A stretch of DNA of 64,000 bases from positions 124,001 through 188,000 of the forward strand of contig QPMI01000138.1 of the NCBI GenBank assembly GCA_004431415.1. The letters run 5' to 3'. This document shows, piece after piece, positions 44,049-55,881 of this stretch. How positions within the stretch are numbered: the first letter of the stretch is position 1; every line of letters begins with the position of its first letter. A program made the position numbers and the translations under genes. This DNA comes from Cyanophora paradoxa. Taxonomy: Eukaryota > Glaucocystophyceae > Cyanophorales > Cyanophoraceae. A model generated the notes under the pieces. It made no database searches, was not told the origin of the DNA, and saw only the letters and a program-made list of their open reading frames with translations.

Positions 44049-45197
44049 TCACACCGAGACCGGATCGAAACGGACGCACTCCTTCGCGTGGTCCTCGTCA
44101 AGGATGACGAACTTCTTGAGGCGGCCGTCGAAGCAGTAGACGTCGCCCGTGCCTGCGCGCGCCGGTCTGCTCAGGCGGCGCGGGGCCCAGCGAGCGAGCG
44201 CAGCCGCTGGCGGGCGGGCGACGGCCGCACCGATGTCGAACCACCAGGCGTGGAGGTCGAGCTTGCCCTCCTTCATGCGCTGCGCCACGATCGGGTACGA
44301 GCGGATGTTCTGGAGCTGGTGGAGGGTGTTGAGCTGGGAGAGCTGCGCCGGGCGTCAGCGGCGGCGAGCGCGGTCCCGCGCGACCTGCGCGGCTGCGCGC
44401 ACCTGGTTGGCGACGCTCCAGGACGAGTCGAGGACCTCGCCGGCGATGAGGCGCTTCGCGGCCGGGAAGGCGTACTTAAGCCACAGGTCGAGGTGGGGCG
44501 GCAGCTTGGGCTTCTCCTGAATCTCCGGGTTCACCAGCGCGTTGGTCGCTGCCCCGCGCGCGCGTCCGGTCAGCCGCCAGCCGACGAGCGGGGGCGCCGA
44601 CGGAGCGCGCGCGCGAGCGGCAGGACGCACCAACCATGGCGCCGCACTCGGAGTGGCCGCAGACGACGATGTCGCGGACGTTGAGCATCTGGACCGAGAA
44701 CTCGACCGCTGCGCCCTCGGACAGCATGTCCTCGTCCTTCACGCCGGCCGCTGTGGCGCGCGGCGAAACATCAGCATAGGCCCGCGCGGTGCGGGACGAG
44801 GATGCGACGTACGCGGAACGATGTTGCCGACGTTACGCATGACGAAGACGTCGCCGGGGTTGGTGGACGAGAAGAGGTTCGGCACGACGCGCTGCGAACG
44901 CGCAATCGCCGCATAAGCCATCGCGATGCGCGTCCGGCGTGCTGCTGCGGTCGAAGGCGCACCGAGTCCGAGCAAGCAACGAAAAGACAGTCCGGCTTCT
45001 GGCCTGTAGCGGCGCTCAGACACGTCGCCGCGCGACGGCTAAGTTAGCAGGCGACCGCGTACCGTGCCGCAGGGAGGCGAAGTGCCCCCGCATGCTGCCG
45101 TACGCGTCGGCGGCGGCCGGACCGTGGAGGGGCGGCGCGCGCACCTCGGCAGCAGGCGCCGGCGGAAGTCGAGCACACCCTCTACGAGCCTACGCAT
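44049..45197 (-). CDS. Beta-class carbonic anhydrase
   Basis: Exons join from ATG 45197 (MRRLVEGVLDFRRRLLP) through MRGHFASLRHG and QKPDCLFVACSDS to RVVPNLFSSTNPGDVFVMRN. This restores the CxDxR zinc motif across an intron. The second zinc ligands His and Cys are in VRDIVVCGHSECGAM. Later exons give KYAFPAAKRLIAGEVLDSSW, LNTLHQLQNIRSYPIVAQ, LDLHAWWFDI and GDVYCFDGRLKKFVILDED, ending at 44049. It interconverts CO2 and bicarbonate. The conserved N-terminus begins at the first Met, so no transit peptide is visible and a cytosolic place is likely. It is divergent from the cyclase gene (554 bp between starts). Confidence 0.88.
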
Positions 45198-45750
45198 CTT
45201 TCCTGCTGTCTAGAACTACGGGGAGCTCCTGTCGGCTGCTGTCTGTGCGACTGAAGTCGGCCCAACTATGAGCACCTAGATCAAGCCAAGTTGAACCTGT
45301 GCGGCGAAAACGGGGTACGGGACTCAAAACTTATGATAGTGCATCGCCCCTATAATTACTCACCGGTCACGCCCCCGCACGCCCCCGTACCGCCTTCCCC
45401 TCGCCACCCGAACCGAACCCGACCGAGCACACCTTCCCCGGGCTCTCCAGCGCGTTGCAGGGACTGGTGAGTGGGTCGCCTGGAGGGGGTACAAGGAACC
45501 CAGCGGACCGAGGGGTACGGAAGACTTGTGAATTCCCCCCTAGGCGTAATATACGCAACCGGATGGACCAGCCTGTAGGTGCGCGTGCGCGTGCAGGGCC
45601 ACTGCAGGCGTAGCTGCAGCAACGCACGTATGCAACGCAGCAGAAGCACACGCGCGCGGGAGTGAGATATAACAGCAACAGCAGCAAAGCAAACAAAAGG
45701 CGTGCACGCTCGGCTGCCCTGCAGCCGATATCCTGCAAGCGAGCTCTGCA
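45198..45750. promoter_or_regulatory. Divergent intergenic region between carbonic anhydrase and cyclase genes
   Basis: A 553-bp head-to-head spacer that must drive both genes. It is rich in GCAGC and GCGTGC-type short repeats near 45580-45700. No specific operator is recognised. Confidence 0.4.
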
Positions 45751-48381
45751 ATGGGATCGATCATCAGCGGGTGCAGCCCTAAAGTGGGCGCGAGCGGCGA
45801 GCACGCGCCAGCCACATTAGCTAGCCCTACCGGTACCGCGGCCGCGGCCGCGTGCACGTGGCCGGAGGAATTCGATAGTCGCGGCTCGGAAGAGAGGAAA
45901 CCGCAGACGCGAGCGGCCGATCCCGATGCGCGCGCCGGCGCCGAGAAGGCGCGCGGCGGGTGGCCATGGACGTCGGAGCTCGGAATGGCCGCGGGGCTCG
46001 ACTTGACGCAGACGGACCGCAAGCTCAACGTGTACGCGAGCGTGCAGCCGCAGCCGCGAGGCTCCCTTTCGTCGCTGGAGGGATTTTTGCATCCCCCATC
46101 GACGTCGGAAATTCCCGAGCTGCATCTGCAGAGCCCGAGCGCCTCGGATGTCGAGGCCGGGCCCGAGGCTGCAGCTGGGGTGGACGTCGACGTCGACGAT
46201 GTCAATCGTGAGGGCCCTGATCATGATCGTGATGGGCACATGTGCACCTTCTTGGACGGTGCGCGTTCCTCTCTGTTCTCGCCGTCGCGGCCGCCGCATA
46301 GTTTAGATCTGAGCCTCCGCCGACCGCAGCCTACGCGCTCGGGACCTTCGGTCCAGATGAGGCGCGCGCGCCCTGCCCCGCGCTTGATGGGCGATCACAG
46401 CCTCTGATTCTATCCCGCGGCGTGCGCGCGCAGCCGCCGGCGCGGCCGCCGTGCTTCGCGGCGCCCTACCTCGTCGCCCCCAAGGTGCCGGCGCCCGCAG
46501 CCGCTCCTTATTTTGCCCCTCGGGTCTAGTTTCCGACGGGCTCGACGTCCGCGCGCGCAGGGCCCGGACGAGGCGGGGCGGCTGCGGCGGCTGCGGCGGC
46601 TGCAGCTCCTGGAGCGCGAGGGAAACGACGAGGAGGGCGCCCCCTTCGAGCGCCTCTCCAAGCTCGCCGCCGCCCTCCTCCGGGTGCAGTACCCCCCGCT
46701 CCCCCCCCCTCCCCGCCCGATGGGGCCGACGAGGCTGGACGTGTGCTTAGGGGCTCCGGCAGGTCCCGGTGGCCCTCGTCAGCATCGTGGACGCCGAAGA
46801 GTGCGCGTGCGCTGTAAATCGTCGACGGGCTCTGCCCTCCGCCCTGACTGCGTCTCCGTCTGATGGCAGGCAGCGGTTCGCGGGGCACGGGGGCGCGAAG
46901 CTGCCCCGGCGGGGCCGCTCGACGCGGGACCTCAGCTTCTGCGCCCACGCCATCCTCCGTGCCCGCTGCCCGCCCGCCCGCCCTCCTTCGATCCCGCCGC
47001 GCCCGTTTCGATCGGGCCGCCCCGCCCCGCCCCGGCCGGCAGGCAAGGAGGCGGACCCGATGGTGGTCGAGGACGCGCAGGCGGACTGGCGCTTCCGCGG
47101 GCACCCGATGGTCGCCGGGCCGCCCCACATCCGGCGCGCTTTTGCTCCCGTCCAAGTATCCGATCCCGGACTCGTGACTCGGCCGCGCGCGCAGGTTCTA
47201 CGCGGGGGCGCCCCTCGTCACGAGCGACGGGCACCGCCTCGGCACCCTCTGGTGCCCGCCCCGCCCCGCCCCGCCCCGCCCCGCCCCGCCCCGGCCCCCC
47301 GGGCTTCCCCCCTGAGATCTAGATGACGTGGGGCAGCTGCATGGACTTCGCGCCACGGAGAATGTCGTCGGAGGAGCGCGCCCACCTCGCCGAGCTGGCC
47401 GCCACCGTCGTCCACGCCGCCGAGGTCCGCCGTGCCGTACCCCGGGCTCCGCGCCGGGTCTTCCCCCCCACCCCCCTCCCCCCATGGCTTCGCGCTCACC
47501 GGGGATATCAATGCGCGCGCGCCCTGCGGCAGCACCACGCCACAAGTGAGTGTACATGCGCGCGGGGGCGGCGAGGGCGCGCGGGGGCCCCGCCCGAGGG
47601 CCCCAGCGGCTGAAGTGTACCCCCGCAGAGCGCGCGACGCATCGCCAGTCTCGCCTCTCGGAGGCCGCTGCCCGCTTCGCCCTCGAGGCGCGCGCGTACC
47701 CCCCTCCCGGCCCAAAGCTTCCCCTCACGGAAGCTGTACCCCCCCGGACCGGAGCTTCCCCTCACGGAAGCTGTAACCCCGCAGGCCATGACCCTGCCCG
47801 ACGAGGATGCGGTGTACGAGCTGGCGCGCAGTACCCCCTGCCCTCGACGCCTTTTCCTGATTCGCGGGGCGGCAGGCGGCGGAGTCGGCGCACGCTGCGC
47901 TGGGGCTGGGGGCTCGCGGGGGGGTGACCCTCGCGGCTGCCGCGCCGCCGCTTGGCGAGGGCGGGGGCGAGTGCGGGGGGGCCTGGCCCGTGCGGACGAT
48001 GCTTGTCGGGACGGAGCGGCGGGACCCCGCCGGCCGCGTCGTGGAGCGCGCCCCGGCTGCGCCGCCGCCGCCCTGGGGTGCGGCGGCTCGGCGCTCTGGG
48101 CGGGGGCGAGGGCGGGGCGGCGCCCGTGCCGGCGGTGGCGGCGGAGGCCGGGGCGGTGTCGGGGGTGCTGGCGGCGGCGGGGCGGACCGGCGGCTGCGTC
48201 GGGTGCTTCTCGGCCCGCGAGGACGAGGAGCTGCCCGACGAGGCGCGTACCCCCTCCCCCTCTTTCCCAACGTCCACCCCTCTGAAGCCGGCCGCCTCCG
48301 CAGGCGCTGGAGTTCGTGCGGCTGCTGGCGTCGGCGGCGACGGTCGTCGTCGAGCAGCAGCGCGCCCGCGCCGCCCTCCAG

Positions 48382-48416
<35 letters not shown>

Positions 48417-50053
48417 TTGAACTAAGCTTCCCGCTAGCGTTTCAGATTTGATCTGACGTTCCCCCTCAGGCGCGGGAGGCGGCGCTGCGGTGGCGGACGC
48501 GGCTGACGGAGCGGCTGCTGCGGGCGATCCTCCCCGAGGCCATCATTCCCCGCCTCCTCGCCCGCCCGGGGCCCGTCGCCTCCTACATCCCCTCCGCCAC
48601 CATCCTGTGCGCCCGCGCGCGCCCCCGCCCCGCCCTCGTACGCCCCGCTCTCCATCCGAGTCTGACCGGCGCCGCCCCCGGCCTCAGGTTCGCTGACATC
48701 GTGCGCCCCCGCGCCGCGCGGGGCTCCCGCCCCCGACCCCCGACCCCCGACCCCCGCCCCCCGCGCGCGCCAGGTCGGCTTCACGCGCCTCGCCGGCGAG
48801 GTCGAGGCCCCCGAGCTCGTCGAGGCGCGCGCGTAGCCCCGGCCTTCAGATCTCGGCTTCGGTCTCGAGTCCCGCGGCAGATGCTGGGCCTGCTCTTCGG
48901 GGTCTTCGACCGCCTCTGCGCCCACTTCCGCGTTGAAAAGATCAAGACGGCGCGCGCGCCCTCCCGCAGGCGGCAGCCCCAGGCCTCCTCCCTGATCACG
49001 AGAGGGGCGGGGCGGGGCGGGCAGATCGGGGACGCGTTTATGGCGGCGAGCGGGGTGCCGGAGCCCCGCGAGGACCACGCGGCGGCCGCCGTCGAGCTCG
49101 CGTGGTCCATGGCCGCCGCCCTCGACCACTTCAACGCCGTCCGCCCCGCCCGCCCCGCCCGCCCCCTTCGGCGCGGCCCGCTGAGGCCTGGGCCCAGGTG
49201 GGGCTCTGCGGGCGCCTGCCCCCCATCCGCATCCGCATCGGCCTCCACTCCGGCCCCGTCGTCGGCGGCGTCATCGTGCGCGCGCGTACCCCTAGCGCTA
49301 GCCCGCCCCAGGGCCGGGCCCTAGGCCTACGCCTCACCCTCCTGTGCCCCTGCCTCAGGGCGAGAGCAAGCTGCAGTACGACCTCTGGGGCGACACGGTA
49401 CCCCTCCCCGTCCCCCGTGCTCTCTCGCCTCTCAAACGTCGGTACCCCGCCCCGCTCAGGTGAACATCGCGAGCCGCATGGAGAGCCACGGCGTCGCCGG
49501 CCGCATCCAGGTGCGCCCCTTCCCCGCGCTCGTGCCCGTACCCCTCTCACTTCTCCCCCTCGAACTCAGGTCTCGGGGGCGACACGGGCGCTAGCCGGGG
49601 ACGGGTTCGAGTGGGAGGCCCGCCCCGAGCCCGTCGCCATCAAGGCGCGCGTACCCCTACCCTCTATATCCATCCCTGCTCGTACCCCGCCCCACTCCTG
49701 ATCGCTTGGGGACGGGGCAGGGGAAGGACGAGCCGGTGCAGACGTTCCTGCTGGCGGGGCGGCGGTCCGGGGCCGGGGTGGGGGGCCCCCCGCCCGCCCT
49801 CGATGTCGTCCCCTTCTTCGACACGTCCGCGCCCCCACCCGCTCCCCGCCCCGTCCCTGTACCCCTCGTACTAGCCTTGACTGGCGGGCGGGCGGGCGGG
49901 CGGGGCAGGGGGCGGTACCGGCCGGGGTCGATCGTGGAGATGTGCCGGGTGCCGCTGGACGGGGAGGGGCGGCCCCTCGGCATGCGCTACAGCGCCTCCT
50001 CCAGCTCCTTCCTCCCCCTCGAGCGCCCCGCCCCGCCCCCCGCCGGGCACTAG
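45751..50053 (+). CDS. GAF-domain class III adenylyl cyclase, probable N-myristoylated
   Basis: The protein starts MGSIISGCSP: Gly2 and Ser6 fit N-myristoylation and Cys8 could be palmitoylated. A disordered acidic segment follows, then a GAF domain: LAAALLRVPVALVSIVDAE, RDLSFCAHAIL, PMVVEDAQADWRFRGHPMVA, FYAGAPLVTSDGHRLGTL. A less clear second sensor-like region leads to a coiled helix (VVVEQQRARAALQ, RLTERLLRAILPEAIIPRLL). The cyclase core is assembled across introns: TILFADIVGFTRLAGEVEAP (metal Asp), EKIKTIGDAFMAASG (second metal Asp and the adenine-selecting Lys), IRIGLHSGPVVGGVI, YDLWGDTVNIASRMES (adenine-selecting Asp, transition-state Asn and Arg). All catalytic residues are present, so it should make cAMP from ATP, gated by the GAF domain. 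The poly-C tract at about 48386-48416 lies in an intron. Several introns are GC-AG. Confidence 0.83.
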
Positions 50054-50990
50054 CATCGGCACGTAGTCAATCGCGATCGGTAGTTAATGAACTAGTAATT
50101 AGAACGATCTCGGCACCCTGCATGGTCCCGGTACCTGTCTACCGATATCGATTATGATTGCTGCACTTCGAATTCAAACTCATGATCATATATAGAAATA
50201 TTAATATGCATATGATCATGATCAACACCTAAATGCATATGCATATGTACACAGACTCTCCGATTCTGACAGGCAGATCTAGCTATAGAGGCTCGAGCTC
50301 GGATCTAGAGCCTCGGAGATATATATGCAGCTGCCAATGTACATATGCATTGCTGCTTGAATAATTGAATTTGCCAACGATACTTACTCTACTAGGCTAC
50401 ACAGTACGAGCTCTAGATCTTACAGATACACGTACTGTCACGCTGCGAAATTTTACACTGCCACGCTGCGAAATTTTACACGTACGCTGAAATAAGCTTT
50501 AAGGATAATAACATATCATAATAAAGCTGGTACTTCATGCTGATTCATGAAGATAAGGTGTCACGGTGCAGCTGCTGCATGCGCAGCGTGCGCTGCATCG
50601 ATATCGCATATTTATACGTACGTATACGCGATGTTCATGAATCAAGGAATTGAAATCATGAATGAGAATCGACATGTACAGTCGATGATCAAGGATCGAC
50701 CTGCCCATGTGAAAACTAGTACTATTACTGTTTCCTGTCCATTAAAGGTTACTAAGAGTACTGCAGCGAACTAAAAGCGCTAGCGTTGCGAAAAGAAGAA
50801 ATTAAAGAAGAAAAGAAACGAATGAAGGAAAGAAGCTTTAAGGCAGACGCCGACAGATCATGAAATTGCTCTAGATCTACACCAAGCACTATCCAGAACC
50901 ATCGCAATGGTAATGCATATGGTATTGCCTCTGGATCTCCGGTCCGGGCGTTGGGCCGCGGTGCGGCTGGACATGTACACATGTACATCG
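50054..50990. other. Intergenic AT-rich DNA with short palindromes
   Basis: Convergent intergenic region, markedly AT-richer than the genes, with repeated ATGCATATG-type palindromes (about 50200-50260). A 24-bp-period tandem duplicate of an ACGCTGCGAAATTTTACAC unit lies at about 50438-50482. No gene is seen. Confidence 0.5.
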
Positions 50991-53387
50991 CTACGCGCAC
51001 ATGTGCGCCTCCTCGTCGCCGGCGCTGAGGGCGCGGCGGATGCGGAGGAGGCGCCCCATGCGGTTGTTCAGCGCGAAGCGGCGCAGCGCCATGGGGCCCT
51101 CGCCGCCGCCGCCGCCCTCCGCCCCGCCCCGCGGCGCCTCGCGGTCGCCGGCCCCGGGCCCGCACCCGCACCCCGATGCTCCTTTGCGCCCCCGCGATTT
51201 CCGTTCGAGTCCGCCCTCCGGATCCTTCCCCTCGAGATCCGATCCCGAGTCTGCCATGCCCTCGCATCAGATCTAGAGAGGCCGGCGGAAGCTTAAGGGC
51301 GCGGGCGGGGCGGGGCGGACCGGAGGAGGCGGCGCGGCGGCGCTCGAGGGCCTCGGCGGCGAGGGCGCTGAGGAGCTGGAGCACCTCGTTGCCCTGCGAG
51401 CTGCAGCAGCCGACCTTGACGTCTGCCCGCCCCCCCGCCCAAGCCAGTCAGCTCGGGCTCGCGAATTTGGAGCCCTCGCCTCCGCAATCGCAGCCCAAAG
51501 AGTCCGGCGCGCACCGAACCAAGGCTTGATGGAGGCGGCCGGGCGGAAGCGCGCGGCCGGGCCTCCGGACGGGGCGGGCGACGCGTACGGCGAGGGGCGC
51601 GGGGCGGGGCGGACGACGAGGGCGGCGAGGCAGGCGAGGAAGACGGTCTCGAGGTCGTCGAGGAGGCCGGCCTCGGCGGCGAGCAGGCGCATCCCGACGG
51701 CGATCTTGCGCTCGGCGACGTCCAGCGCCCAGTTGCGGGCGACCTGCACCAGCGCACGCTCGAAGTCCGCCCGCGCCATGAACGGACGCCCCTGCGAGTC
51801 CGCCGCCTGCGACCCGTCGCCAACGTTAACGTTCACGCCGCCGCCTCAGGCCTCGAGATCGACTTTCGGGGAGGCGGGGTCGAAATCGACGTCGATTTCG
51901 GAGGGGCGCACCCAGTTCTGCTTCGCGAGGGCGCGGCCGCCGCCCAGATCCCACGGGGTGCCGTCGGGGCAGAGGGCCCGGTGGAGGCACCTGCCGGCGA
52001 TCGCGATGGGGAGTGAGGACGGGGCGGGCCACGGGGTCTACATCTTGCGCTCGGGATTCAAAAACAAAGAGCGAGCGCACAGGTGAAAGAGCTGCGGGGT
52101 GATCACGACGCCCGCGATGCGTTCGGGACGGTGAGCGGGGCCGACGGGCGGGGCGGGGGCGGCGCGGGCCGGGCCGCGGGGGTGGGCACCTCGTAGTTGG
52201 AGTAGTCGAGGCGGACCGGCGCGGCCTCGCGATCCGAGTCGGGACCGCAGCTCGAAGAGGAGGGGCTCGCCGACGCGGCCGCCGGCATCCCCGGCGGCCG
52301 GCCGCCCGCCCGAGGCGGGCAGAAGTAGGGGCCCGCGCCGCTCGGCTTGCAAAAATTGTGGTGGGAGCTCGAGGGCCCGGGGGGGAGGATCCGGAGGCTG
52401 CCCGACGAGGAGGAAGAGGAGGAGAAAGAAGCGGAGGAGGAATTGGAGGCGGCGTCGACGTCGTCGCCGTCGTCGACCACCGACGCGAGCATTGCGCATG
52501 CGTTCCACAGCTGCGCGCCGGCACTCCGCGTCAGATCCGAGTGCACTCCGCGGAACCAATTGCAATCCGCCATCCATCGAATCAGGTGGGGGACAGCGCG
52601 TTGCGAGGGCATGGAGCTCGAGAAGGGGCGGGCCCTCGGAGGTCAAGGCCTATAGCTATTTTGAGTGCAACTTTGGCAGGCCTAGGGCGCCCGTTTGATC
52701 TTCGTAAAAGTTCTAGTGCGGGGTGGCATGGCACGAGCGGGGGTCGTAGAGGCGAGCACCTTGCCGATGATGTCGGAGGCGGAGGGCGGCGCGTCGGCGG
52801 AGTCGGCCATGGAGCCCGTGCTGCCGCGGCGGTGCGCGAGGCGGTCGGGCCTCGGAGGCCCGCAGCCGTCCTTCTCCGCGCGCCGGTTCGAGGTGCCGGT
52901 GCTGGTCAGCTCCCTTAGATCCAGGCACGACCGCGCCCCGCGCACATGCGCGATTCGCGACAGCTGCGACGAGCTGGACGCCAACCGGGCGCGCGAGCCT
53001 TGAAATTCGCTGGAATTCTCCTTCTCCGCCTCCGCCTCAAAATCTCGGGGCGAGCTCCATTGGGTCGCAGCTGCAGCACGGCCGTTTGAATTCGCGCCGG
53101 CGCCGGCCGAAAGCGACTGCAGCTGCGCGACGGGGTCGGCCGCGGGAGCGACGCCAGCAACGGCGCCGGCCTTGGAATTGACGCCAGCGGCAGCCGTTGC
53201 CGCGTTGATGGGCGGGAGGGAGATTGCGCGCAGCCGCTGTAGCTGCGCCGTCGCCCGCGCGTGAAGCTCGCGGATCTCCACCGGTACCGCATCCACCAAC
53301 TCGACTTCCTGCGCCGCATGCCCGCGTCAAATTCAAGACGGGCCACAAAAGTTCAAGGGCCTGCTTTCGGAAGAGCCTCATGATCAT
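50991..53387 (-). CDS. Uncharacterised protein
   Basis: Minus-strand exons with natural composition include VEIRELHARATAQLQRLRAI, a Ser/Ala-rich part with SSPRDFEAEAEKENSSEFQG, a Ser/Asp-rich stretch (VVDDGDDVDAASNSSSAS), RCLHRALCPDGTPWDLGGG, ADFERALVQVARNWALDVAE continuing RKIAVGMRLLAAEAGLLDDL, GNEVLQLLSALAAEALERRR and MALRRFALNNRMGRLLRIRR, ending AHMCA at 50991. The first exon may start at ATG 53387 or 53381. I do not recognise a family; helical segments and acidic disordered linkers dominate. The exon order is inferred from strand, splice-like CAG borders and composition. Confidence 0.4.
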
Positions 53388-55334
53388 AAATGTAAGTGAA
53401 CAAATTTAAAGCCCGCGGCCGCGCGGCCGCGGCCGTCGAAATAGGCATCGAGTCAGAAAAGAATTTGTCGTCGCAAGAAGCGAACTATTTCAAGAAAGGC
53501 GTGGAATGGCCGACGTCGCAGGCAGAAATCAGACGCGCGCACGATTTTGACGGGCCCGCGGGCTGCCATGGGTGACTCGCATGCGGGAATAACCGTCGAT
53601 GATGCCGCCGCGCTCGCCGATCGCGAGGCGCGTGGTTCGCAATCTCCAATGCGAGGAGCACGTGCACCCGCGGCGCCGGCCAGTCGATTGCTGAGTGCTC
53701 GAGCGATCAGCTGCAACAAACGCGCCGCCGGCGCAGTTTTTCAGCTTTCAGCTGCTCCGGAGCTAAGAAGGCGCGCCAGGCGGCCGCCGGCCGGCGACCG
53801 CGAGCGCCTCCAGGTCTAGATAACAAACTTTCAAAGCCCATGGCCCAGTGGCCAGCGCGGACCGTGCAATCCTCTAAATCAGCAAGACCAAAATGGCAGC
53901 CCTCACCGCCGTAACGCAGTCTGGATAATGAGCAGACGCTCGACTTTCGGCTCCGCCTGAATTCTGTAAGCTCCGCCTGCGGGCCGCACGGTGTCGTGTC
54001 TCGCCTGAATTCGGCGATATCCGATGAGCCGCGGCCGCGCGGTGTCGTCTCTTCCGCAACTTAGCAAGCCGCGGCCTGGCTAGCGCATGCGGGCAAGCCT
54101 TGACTCGGTGATGATACTTTGAAAATTCGCAAGCCTGAAGGCTCGCAGCTGCAGCCGCTGAGTCGCAGGCCTAGGCTACTAGTATGTAGCTAGCAAACTA
54201 GCATAGTGCTCTACAGATAGTCGAGGCGGCAACTGCGGCGGCCGGCCGCGGCTCCTTGCTCCAACTTGCCGCGGATTTGGTTTGTATGGCGCGAAGATCC
54301 GCCGGTCCTAAAAACTCGTAGCGGCAGGCTGCAGCGGCCTGCCAGGCCTGCAGGCTGCAGCCTGCAGCTGGGCCTGAGCTGGCAGCTGCAGCAGGGCCAG
54401 TGCGCATGCAGCACTGTGCAGGCTGCAGCGCTAGGCTACCGGTAGCGTCCTGCCCGGCCACTGGCTGCCAGGCTGCTCGAGGCTGCAGGCTGCAGCTGGC
54501 TGCTCCCTCGTTTGATTGCGGTACCCCATGACCGGGGGAACTGTTATTGGTAGAAGCGGATCGGAACCTGCAGCTGATCATGAAAACGCACTTACCAATG
54601 AATTACCACACTTGTGCGTCATACGTGCACGCGCCGCGTACGAGTAAGTACACGTCGACGTGCGTGAACGTTTCATACGCGTACGTAAAATTAAACTTGC
54701 ATGAAACCTATTACGGTAAAAGCTAGCTATTACGGTAAAGCGTTTTAACCGCGGCGCAAGTTCCTACTGTAAAACATGAAATCTCCGGCGGCACTTAATA
54801 TTCGCCACTAATTCGACATGGCCTCGCGGCGCCGAATATTTGAAACTGCCAAAATTGTGAAGATGTATGGCAGAACAGGGATCAATGTACCCGCCACCTA
54901 GGCGGATTCGCTGTGTTGCCGAAAATGATGCCGACGAACCACAATTTCAGCGCATTTTTCTGGTTTTGACGAAATAAAGTCACGCTGGATATATATTGCA
55001 TGTTTTACAGTAGTATAATTTCGTACCGGCCGCACTGCGCCGCCGCGGGCGGCGGGCGGTTCGATTCATGATCAGCGCGCGCTGTCGCGATCGTGCAGCG
55101 ACGTGCACGTACGTGGCGCCTGATGATAAAGGCCCTTCAACACGATTGGCCCTCAAGTGTTTTTAGCATGCGCATGAAAACCAGTGAGAATCCACCGTTT
55201 GCCTTGAAGACGAGAGTGCTTCTCGTCGACGCGAACACACTTCAACATGTACACAGTCCCCGCCGAGTCGGCGCCGACGTCGAGTCGTCGACTCCCCGGA
55301 CTACACACGTGCAGCGTCGTGCACTTATATTAGG
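53388..55334. other. Gene-poor region with CAG/CTG-rich low-complexity DNA
   Basis: No supported gene. About 54325-54510 is dense in CTGCAG, CAGCTG and GCAGGC permutations. From about 54580 the DNA is AT-richer, with repeats of a TATTACGGTAAA-type word. Confidence 0.5.
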
Positions 55335-55511
55335 GTTCAACGGTTGCCGAATTTCGGAAATTCGGATTTTCGGCACACGCGCGCGCCTGTTCTAGTCCGG
55401 CGGAAGCTTAAGTTCCCCTCCGCAACTTCGAGGAGTTCCGGAACTTGGGACCGGAAGTTCCGGAACTTCAAGGCTTTCGGCCGGGATCCGGAGTTTGGAG
55501 AACCGTTGAAC
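55335..55511. mobile_element. Possible MITE-like element with 11-bp terminal inverted repeats
   Basis: GTTCAACGGTT at 55335-55345 is exactly inverted as AACCGTTGAAC at 55501-55511, enclosing about 155 bp rich in short palindromes such as GGAAGTTCCGGAACTT. No coding capacity and no clear target duplication. Confidence 0.3.
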
Positions 55512-55707
55512 TTTAATTTGGACGTCGACCCGGGGTCCCGGACTCGACGGTCTCGACCGTCCGTGATCATGACGGTCCGTCGAACTTTAATTATATAAGT
55601 TCAACTTGTTCAAGGCTAGCGCTACTACTGCTGCAGCAGTGCTGCTGCGCTAGCTAGTCACAGCGAACACTTAAGCTTTCGAATTTCGAATCCGAAGCTT
55701 TACTAAG

Positions 55708-55881
55708 TTTTTTTTTTTTTTTAGATCTACGGTGGGCGTGCCCACTCGTAGTACACAACGAGGATACAAGTCACGGTATCGGGAATCACAGGGATTCGAA
55801 GTACAACGTAGCGGAAACAGCAGGAACCGAACCCGGGAATCCGGGAGGTCGTAGCACGACCTTATACCACTGCGCTAAAAG
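55708..55881 (-). mobile_element. tRNA-derived SINE, family B
   Basis: Read on the minus strand, a tRNA-like head begins near 55881: A box TAGCGCAGTGG and B box GGTTCGGTTCC, with a 5-bp anticodon stem and 7-nt loop reading GCT (tRNA-Ser-like). It lacks a proper acceptor stem, continues into an unrelated body of about 100 bp, and ends in a 15-bp A run (T run 55708-55722 on the plus strand). That is SINE structure rather than a functional tRNA. Confidence 0.65.

Noticed and set aside
44880-45023. Carbonic anhydrase apparently lacking its zinc CxDxR motif
   Set aside because: The open frame reads through an intron. Splicing CSDS to R from the next exon restores the motif.
47198-48277. Several overlapping minus-strand frames in the cyclase gene
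   Set aside because: Antisense shadows of C-rich introns and GAF/cyclase exons on the plus strand.
55840-55881. Functional tRNA-Ser(GCT) gene on the minus strand
   Set aside because: The anticodon arm and promoter boxes are good, but no acceptor stem can form and the sequence continues into a poly-A-tailed body; a SINE head fits better.
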